DNA of 10,689 nucleotides from DATFQE01 sp035264445. Its GTDB lineage: Bacteria; Actinomycetota; Thermoleophilia; Gaiellales; Gaiellaceae. Positions 6,219 to 10,689 of the stretch are shown in pieces. The notes beneath the pieces are model-generated. The model saw only the letters and a list, made by a program, of their open reading frames with translations. It was not told the origin of the DNA and searched no databases. The stretch covers positions 1-10,689 of the forward strand of contig DATFQE010000165.1 of assembly GCA_035264445.1 (NCBI GenBank), written 5' to 3'. The position numbers were made by a program, and so were the translations under genes. Position 1 is the stretch's first letter. The number at the start of each line of letters is the position of its first letter.

Positions 6219-7415
6219 ATGGCCACGCTCGCGACGGAACTGGTGCCGCTCTACGAGGAGCTCGCCGAGCCCGAGCTGATCGAGTGCTGGTCCAAGGCCG
6301 TCTTCCGGCGGCGCGAGAAGGGTCGGCTGACGGCCTCGCCCGTCGGACTCAAGCGCGGCCCCGCGGTCAAGCTCGTCGAAGCGGTCGGCAAGCGGGAGGA
6401 GACGCGGAACGTGGCCCTCGCCGACTGGCCTCTCGAGCTCCGCGATTTGCTCGACGAGCCGCTTCTGGGGATCGACGTCGTCGGCGTCAACGGCGACTGG
6501 CACGCGCGCCAGACGAAGAAGGGCCGCTGGCTCGTCAGCCGCGGCAAGCCGTCGTCGCCGAAGACGAGAGGCGGGCTGCCCGCGCACGACCGGCGCCCCC
6601 ATTACCCGCTCGACCCGTCCGATCGCGAGGTCGCGGCGCTCTTCAAGGCGACCGGCGCGACTCCCGACAAGCAGCGCCAGGTCGAGCACTACGTCGAGCT
6701 GCTTCGCGCGCTGCCGATCTGGTCGGGCACCGGGCCGCTGCGCGTCGTCGACGCCGGCTGCGGCAAGGCGTACATGAGCCTGGCGCTCTACCTCTACGGC
6801 CGCCGGCGAGGCCGCGAGGTCGAGCTCGCCGGCATCGACTCGAACCCCGAGGTGGTCGAGCGGGTCCAGCAGATCGCCGAGGAGCTCGGATACGAGGGAG
6901 CACGCTTCGAGACGTCGACGATCCTGGACTACACGCGCGCGAGACGGGAGCCGGTCGATCTACTCGTCAGCCTGCACGCGTGTGACACGGCGACGGACGA
7001 GGCGATCGCGGCCGGCGTCCGGCTCGGCGCCGCGGCGATCGTCCTCGCCCCTTGCTGCCAGCACGAGTGCCTCGTCCAGATCAACCATGCGCTCGGACAG
7101 CGCAGCCCCGGAGTGTGGGCGCCGGTCGTCGAGCACGGGATCCTTCGCGCCCGCATGGCCGACCTGATCACCGATTCGCTGCGTTCGAGCGCGTTGGAGG
7201 CGCTCGGCTACCGCGCCGAGGCGATCGAGTTCGTCGCCGCCGAGCACACGACGAAGAACCTGATGATCCGGGCGATCAAGCGGCCGCCCAACCCGGCCCA
7301 CGAGCAGCGCGCATTGCGGGAGTACCACGAGCTCGCGGACACCTGGGGCGTCCACCTCACCTTGGAGGGCCTCGTGGACCTAGACGGACGCGACGCCCGG
7401 CCGCAGCCCGCCTAG
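6219..7415 (+). CDS. Class I SAM-dependent methyltransferase, Methyltransf_32 type
   Basis: A 398-residue protein. Residues 1 to about 130 form an N-terminal region of unknown fold with RREKG and, near 120-135, an AHDRRPHYPLD stretch like the NHNR...YIL region I recall in bacterial relatives. The catalytic Rossmann domain starts near 170: VVDAGCGK (176-183) is the SAM motif I, GIDSNPE is the acidic motif II, SLHACDTATDE (251-261) and APCCQHE (277-283) are hallmarks of the Methyltransf_32 group that also includes METTL25-like proteins. The substrate in bacteria is not established; RNA or protein are both possible. ATG 6219 has GGAGA 3 nt upstream; the longer in-frame extension to 6012 lies antisense to the previous gene. 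Its last 36 nt overlap the tail of the convergent MFS gene. Cytoplasmic, no signal peptide. Confidence 0.87.
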   Translation: MATLATELVPLYEELAEPELIECWSKAVFRRREKGRLTASPVGLKRGPAVKLVEAVGKREETRNVALADWPLELRDLLDEPLLGIDVVGVNGDWHARQTKKGRWLVSRGKPSSPKTRGGLPAHDRRPHYPLDPSDREVAALFKATGATPDKQRQVEHYVELLRALPIWSGTGPLRVVDAGCGKAYMSLALYLYGRRRGREVELAGIDSNPEVVERVQQIAEELGYEGARFETSTILDYTRARREPVDLLVSLHACDTATDEAIAAGVRLGAAAIVLAPCCQHECLVQINHALGQRSPGVWAPVVEHGILRARMADLITDSLRSSALEALGYRAEAIEFVAAEHTTKNLMIRAIKRPPNPAHEQRALREYHELADTWGVHLTLEGLVDLDGRDARPQPA

Positions 7416-9053
7416 CCGGCTGGCGATCACCGCGTCCGCGACCTCCACGCTCGGCGCGTGGCCCGTGACGGCCGCGATGAACTCGTCGCGCTCGAGCGCT
7501 GCGAGGTTCGCATCGCTCTCGGCCGTTACGGTCGCCGTTCGCGGCACGTCCCGTAGCAGCGCGATCTCGCCGAAGTAGCCGCCGCGGCCGAGGCGCTGGA
7601 CCTCCTTGCCGTCGATCGTGACTACGACCTCACCGGAGTCGACGATGTAGAAGCGATCGCCCGAGTCGCCCTGCCGGAAGACGTCGTCGCCGGCGCGGAT
7701 CCGAACCGGGACGAGGCTCGACGCGAGCTGCTCGGCGGTCGCCGGCGGAAGGGGATCGAAGAGCGGCACCTCGAGGACGAGGTCGAGCTGGCGGGCGGGG
7801 CCTTCCGCGTCCATCGCGGTGAGCCGGCGCCAGAGGAACGCCGCGAGCACCGGCAGTAGCGCACCCGTCGCGACCAGCGCGCCGCGGACGCCGAGCCCTT
7901 CGATGAGCAGCGGCGCCAGGATCGCCCCGAGGCCGAGTGTCCCGACGAACACGCTCTGGACGACGCCCATCACGCGGGTCAACACCTCGTCGGGCACCGA
8001 GCGCTGCAGCAGGGTGATCCCGGAGACGTCGACCAGGATCGTCCCCACGCCCACGATCGCGAGCAGGATCAGCGCGAAGAGCGGCTCGGGGTAGATGCCG
8101 ATCAGCGCGATCGGAATCCCCCAAAGAATCAGCCCGAGGCCGAAGTCCGAGGCGAGCCGCGAGCGGCCGACGAGGAGCGCCGCCGTCAACCCGCCGATCA
8201 GGCCGCCGACGCCGACCGCCGAGTTGAGGAACCCGATGCCCGCCTCGCCGAGGTCGAGCAGCTCGAGCGCCGAGACGACGATCAGCACGTTGAGCGCGCC
8301 GGCGACGAGCGTCTGCGCGCCGTAGAGGAGGACGATCACCCTTAGCCCCGGGTTGTGCGCGATGGTCGTGAAGCCCGCGAACATCCGTTGCAGCCACGGC
8401 TCGCGTGTAAACGCCTGGGGCACCTCGCGCTCGACCCGGATTCCCGCGATCAGCAGCGCCGAGAAGAGGAATGCGATCGACGAGACGGCGAGCACCGTGT
8501 CCGTCGAGGTCACCGTCAACAGCAGCCCGCCGATCGCCGGCCCTATGAAGATTCCGAGCGCCTCGATCGTCGTCAGCACGAGGTTCGACGCCGTCAGCTC
8601 CTCGGGCCGCCGCGCGAGCAGGGGCAGCAGCGCCGCCTGCGTCGGCCGGAAGATCGACTGGAGCATCCCGACGACGCCGGCGAGCAGATAGATGCTGATC
8701 GGCGGGGCGTCGAGGAAGGCCAGCGCAGCCGCCACCGCGATCGCGACCGTCCGCGCCACGTTGACGAGGACGAGGACGCGCTGACGCGGATAGCGGTCGC
8801 CGAGAACCGCTGCGAACGGCGAGGCGACGACGGCAGGCAGGACCCGCAGGAGCCCCACCAGACCGACGGCGGCAGCGCCACCCTGGTCGTAGGCGAAGAG
8901 CGACAGCGCCACGATGAAGACCCAGTAGGCCGTGACGGACCCCGCCCACGAGATCTGAACGAGGCGTAGGTCGCGGTTCGCGAAGACCGCCGCAAACGCG
9001 GCGCCTGACTCGCGGAGCCGCGCGCGAACGGTGTCGAGCATCGCGCGAAGCAT
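7380..9053 (-). CDS. MFS exporter fused to a C-terminal cyclic-nucleotide-binding domain
   Basis: A 557-residue protein. Residues about 25-415 are a major-facilitator transporter of the EntS/MFS_3 type with about 12 helices; the loop 2-3 motif is GDRYPRQR (85-92). Residues about 423-540 form a cyclic-nucleotide-binding domain with an intact phosphate-binding cassette, FGEIALLRDVPRTATV: E496 would bind the ribose hydroxyl and R505 the phosphate. This suggests that cAMP or cGMP binding on the cytoplasmic side could gate export, which is inference. The transported compound is unknown. ATG 9053 is chosen because it has AAAGAGG just upstream and precedes the natural N-terminus; a second in-frame ATG lies at 9041, and upstream codons to 9317 run antisense to the repeat-peptide gene. 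It is divergent from that gene (107-bp gap) and overlaps the methyltransferase tail by 36 nt. Confidence 0.9.
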   Translation of the reverse strand: MLRAMLDTVRARLRESGAAFAAVFANRDLRLVQISWAGSVTAYWVFIVALSLFAYDQGGAAAVGLVGLLRVLPAVVASPFAAVLGDRYPRQRVLVLVNVARTVAIAVAAALAFLDAPPISIYLLAGVVGMLQSIFRPTQAALLPLLARRPEELTASNLVLTTIEALGIFIGPAIGGLLLTVTSTDTVLAVSSIAFLFSALLIAGIRVEREVPQAFTREPWLQRMFAGFTTIAHNPGLRVIVLLYGAQTLVAGALNVLIVVSALELLDLGEAGIGFLNSAVGVGGLIGGLTAALLVGRSRLASDFGLGLILWGIPIALIGIYPEPLFALILLAIVGVGTILVDVSGITLLQRSVPDEVLTRVMGVVQSVFVGTLGLGAILAPLLIEGLGVRGALVATGALLPVLAAFLWRRLTAMDAEGPARQLDLVLEVPLFDPLPPATAEQLASSLVPVRIRAGDDVFRQGDSGDRFYIVDSGEVVVTIDGKEVQRLGRGGYFGEIALLRDVPRTATVTAESDANLAALERDEFIAAVTGHAPSVEVADAVIASRLGGLRPGVASV

Positions 9054-9060
9054 CGCACCC

Positions 9061-9093
9061 TCTTTGACTTTTTCAAAAGGAAGGGGAAGATTT
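9061..9093 (+). promoter_or_regulatory. AT-rich island with candidate promoter and palindrome
   Basis: In the 107-bp gap between the exporter and peptide genes, an AT-rich stretch stands out from the GC-rich surroundings. It holds TTGACT (9064-9069), which fits a -35 box, and 17 nt later AAGATT (9087-9092), a weak -10, both facing the repeat peptide. A near-palindrome CTTTT-TC-AAAAG (9068-9079) overlaps the spacer and could be an operator serving both genes. Confidence 0.35.
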
Positions 9094-9160
9094 CTTGGAC
9101 GCGGCACGTCATGTAAGGCAGACCGCGCATGCGGCGACAATCCGGACAGGGAGGAACACC

Positions 9161-9373
9161 GTGGGCGAAGAGCGCGAAGAGATGGGCAGCGAGCCCGAGG
9201 AGAAGGACGACGTCGAGGGTCATTACCTCGGCGACGCCCCGAGCTCCGACGCTCCCAGTTTGGACCGTGACACCGACGAGGGCGCCGACGTCGAGGGGCA
9301 TTACCTCGGCGACGCACCGAGCAGCGACGCCCCTAGCTCCGACTACCTCGGCGACGCACCGAGCAGCGACTAG
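9161..9373 (+). CDS. 70-residue acidic repeat peptide with DVEGH units
   Basis: The frame starts at GTG 9161, set by a near-ideal GGAGGA ribosome site (9150-9155) 5 nt upstream, and ends at TAG 9373. The peptide has 23 Asp/Glu against 3 Arg/Lys, with no cysteine or tryptophan and no signal peptide. After a leader-like charged N-terminus (1-16) come two identical units DVEGHYLGDAPSSDAPS (17-33 and 43-59) separated by a 9-residue LDRDTDEGA linker, then a shortened third unit DYLGDAPSSD (61-70) that ends the protein. The two full units differ at 7 nucleotides, all synonymous, so the coding frame is very probably real and selected. I have an uncertain memory of short DVEGH/DVEAH repeat proteins in actinobacteria, without assigned function. 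It could be a peptide precursor, a metal-binding or a disordered protein. It is divergent from the MFS exporter and convergent with the GAF gene, with a strong hairpin 28 nt after the stop. Confidence 0.8.
   Translation: MGEEREEMGSEPEEKDDVEGHYLGDAPSSDAPSLDRDTDEGADVEGHYLGDAPSSDAPSSDYLGDAPSSD
9209..9370 (+). repeat. Three in-frame coding repeats within the peptide gene
   Basis: Unit 1 is 9209-9259, unit 2 is 9287-9337, and truncated unit 3 is 9341-9370. Units 2 and 3 share a perfect 27-nt direct repeat (9302-9328 and 9344-9370), which points to a recent duplication. Units 1 and 2 are older: 51 nt each, 7 differences, no amino-acid change, including one TCC/AGC serine codon switch. Confidence 0.9.
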
Positions 9374-9399
9374 GCGCGCAGCGACGATTTGTGAGGCCC

Positions 9400-9427
9400 A
9401 GACGGGGCGGCGGAAGCCGCCCCGTCT
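9400..9427. terminator. Strong GC hairpin between convergent peptide and GAF genes
   Basis: GACGGGGCGGC (9401-9411) pairs perfectly with GCCGCCCCGTC (9416-9426) around a GGAA tetraloop of the GNRA type; an A-T pair (9400/9427) extends it to 12 bp. It begins 27 nt past the peptide stop and its right arm meets the GAF stop codon (9427-9429), so it probably ends both transcripts. The T-tract is short (TCTTACATT on the + strand). The location supports the peptide gene as a transcribed unit. Confidence 0.8.
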
Positions 9428-10056
9428 TACATTCGCGGGCGAAGAACGTCCTCGAGCGCGCCGAGGAGCTTCCGGCCGGCGTCGCCGTTGTCGCCCTCCA
9501 GTAGCGACGCGACCCGCGCCAGCGCCTCGGCCGGGTCGCCGCTCTCCGCGAGGACGGCCTGGGCTCGCCTCGCCCGCTGGAGCAGGTCGAGCGCGATCGC
9601 GGACTGGTTCGCGAACAGGCCGAGCAGCTCCATCTCCTCGAGCGTGAACTGGCTCGCGCGGTCGAGCACGTTCAGGACGCCGAGCGCCTTCTCCTCGTGC
9701 AGGAGCGGGACGCACATCAGGCCGTGCGGCACGTAACCGGTGCTCTCCGCGACGTCGCGAGCGTGGCGGGGATCGTTGGCGAGATCGTCGATCACGAGCG
9801 GCTGGCGCGTGACGAGCACCCAACCGGCGATCCCGGTGCTCGAGGGAATCCGCTGCCCGATCAGCGACTCGGCCCCCTCGCCGGCTACGGCCTCGAAGAC
9901 GAGCTCGTCTGCTTCCTCGTCGAGCAGGAACACCGACGACGCACGCGCGGAGAAGATCGCGCGCGCGACCTCGACGACGGACTGGAGCAGCGCCCGGTGT
10001 TCCTCCTCGGCGCCGAGCACGCCGGCCGCCACCGCGGCCCTCAGGTCCTCACTCAT
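9427..10056 (-). CDS. GAF-domain protein
   Basis: A 209-residue soluble protein. Residues about 20-158 form a GAF domain: an N-terminal helix, SSVFLLDEEADELVFEAVAG, GIAGWVLVTRQPLVIDD, then MCVPLLHEEKALGVLNVLD and a closing helix (FANQSAIALDLLQRA). GAF domains bind small ligands such as cyclic nucleotides, haem or chromophores, or sense redox state; no ligand can be assigned here. The C-terminal 40 residues are helical and carry no kinase, cyclase, HD or DNA-binding domain, so it likely acts by binding a partner. The ATG at 10056 overlaps the stop of the upstream subtilase as ATGA, and GGAGGTG (10061-10067) sits 4 nt before it, so the two proteins are translationally coupled and probably functionally linked. 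A longer open frame to 10599 is antisense-like noise over the subtilase in another frame. Confidence 0.87.
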   Translation of the reverse strand: MSEDLRAAVAAGVLGAEEEHRALLQSVVEVARAIFSARASSVFLLDEEADELVFEAVAGEGAESLIGQRIPSSTGIAGWVLVTRQPLVIDDLANDPRHARDVAESTGYVPHGLMCVPLLHEEKALGVLNVLDRASQFTLEEMELLGLFANQSAIALDLLQRARRAQAVLAESGDPAEALARVASLLEGDNGDAGRKLLGALEDVLRPRM

Positions 10057-10689
10057 CGACCACCTCCTACGTTTCCGGCCGTCAGGTAGAGCACGCTCTT
10101 CAACTGGAAGGGCGTCAGCTCGCGGTGCTTGCCGAGCACGAGCGCGCAGATTCCGCTCATGTGCGGGGTAGCGAAGCTGTTTCCGGTCACGCGGAGCTTG
10201 CCGCCGGCGAGCCACGCGACCTCGACGTCGACCCCACGCGCGAAGAACTCCACCGGCGGGTTCGGGTTGTAGTAGTAGGCGAGCGGCTCCGGCTCCTCGT
10301 GGCTCCCGACCGAGAGCACCGACGAGAACCGCCACGGGTAGCTCTCGACGGGCATGTTGTGCGCGGAGGCAACGAGCACCGTCTTGCGGAAGTACGCGGT
10401 GTCGGCGAGCTCGTGCAGGATTCCGGCGAACTGGCGCTTGGTCGTCGAGAGGCTCATGTTGATCACGTCGAAGCCCTGCTCGACCGCCCAGCGGAGGCCG
10501 CCCAGGAGTGCCGGCCCGCTGCCGGTGAACCCCGCGCCTAGCACACGCACGCTCGAGATCCTGCACTCCGGGGCGAGGGCGCGGACGATCCCCGCGCACG
10601 CCGTTCCGTGGCCGCAGAGGTCGCCCTCCTGATCCTCGGTGATCTCGATCTCGTCGCCTTCCAGGACGGTCACCGCGACGGCCTCGTCG
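10053..10689 (-). CDS. Subtilisin-like (S8) serine protease, 5' end outside window
   Basis: The frame runs in from the right edge and stops at 10053; 211 residues are visible. The catalytic histidine is H27 (fragment numbering) in CGHGTACAGIV, and the serine is S171 in GNSFATPHMSG; usual subtilases have GTS, so an Asn replaces the Thr. N111 in VASAHNMP is the likely oxyanion-hole residue in place of the normal AAGN. The catalytic Asp should lie beyond the edge, about 35 residues before the His. The end of the domain (ELTPFQLKSVLYLTAGN) is typical of S8 enzymes and is followed directly by the stop, so there is no C-terminal extension; the final GGGR is encoded by the GAF ribosome site. Signal peptide and pro-domain cannot be judged. 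It forms an operon with the GAF gene (4-nt overlap). Confidence 0.9.
   Translation of the reverse strand, partial: DEAVAVTVLEGDEIEITEDQEGDLCGHGTACAGIVRALAPECRISSVRVLGAGFTGSGPALLGGLRWAVEQGFDVINMSLSTTKRQFAGILHELADTAYFRKTVLVASAHNMPVESYPWRFSSVLSVGSHEEPEPLAYYYNPNPPVEFFARGVDVEVAWLAGGKLRVTGNSFATPHMSGICALVLGKHRELTPFQLKSVLYLTAGNVGGGR

Noticed and set aside
9054..9317. N-terminal extension of the MFS protein
   Set aside because: It is antisense to the repeat-peptide gene and low-complexity; the ATG at 9053 has a ribosome site.
9209..9370. Repeats as a CRISPR array or direct-repeat origin
   Set aside because: The repeats are in frame within a well-supported gene, adjoin each other without unique spacers, and show codon-wise synonymous divergence.

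Overview
The window is a dense, high-GC (roughly 70% by eye, not computed) bacterial chromosome segment with GC-rich third codon positions, a GTG start, a probable leaderless gene and short intergenic gaps. Together with the gene set (MMPL transporter, YpfJ-type zinc peptidase, MFS exporter carrying a cyclic-nucleotide domain, a short DVEGH repeat peptide), this suggests Actinomycetota, perhaps class Thermoleophilia. The phylum is inference and the class is a guess. No rRNA, tRNA, insertion sequence or CRISPR array was seen.

Layout, left to right. 1-1734 (-): MMPL/RND membrane transporter, cut by the left edge. 1895-2710 (+): class III cyclic-nucleotide-phosphodiesterase-like metallophosphoesterase, divergent from MMPL; the gap holds an 8-bp inverted repeat. 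2812-2864: long imperfect hairpin between convergent genes. 2907-3791 (-): membrane-anchored zinc metallopeptidase with HEYGH. 3847-5202 (+): flavin disulfide oxidoreductase with a mercuric-reductase-like tyrosine in the dimer-interface active site. 5207-5359 (-): 50-residue basic protein. 5402-5794 (+): small cupin with a leaderless-type promoter. 5791-6210 (-): small membrane protein with conserved-looking His/Asp residues. 6219-7415 (+): class I methyltransferase of the Methyltransf_32 type. 7380-9053 (-): MFS exporter fused to a cyclic-nucleotide-binding domain. 9161-9373 (+): 70-residue acidic repeat peptide, followed by a strong hairpin. 9427-10056 (-): GAF-domain protein, translationally coupled to an S8 subtilase (10053-10689, cut by the right edge).

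Most of the left and middle part is ordinary housekeeping or accessory genes in alternating orientation, so few are co-transcribed; the only clear operon is subtilase-GAF. The most interesting part is the right end. The repeat peptide contains two identical 17-residue units whose DNA differs at 7 positions, all synonymous, including a TCC/AGC serine switch. That argues for selection on the peptide itself. It shares a 107-bp divergent promoter region with the exporter and lies beside the subtilase-GAF pair. A peptide-precursor/exporter/protease module is a possible reading but is not shown by the sequence. A second loose theme is cyclic nucleotides: a phosphodiesterase-like enzyme and a nucleotide-gated-looking transporter lie in the same window, about 5 kb apart and in no shared operon.
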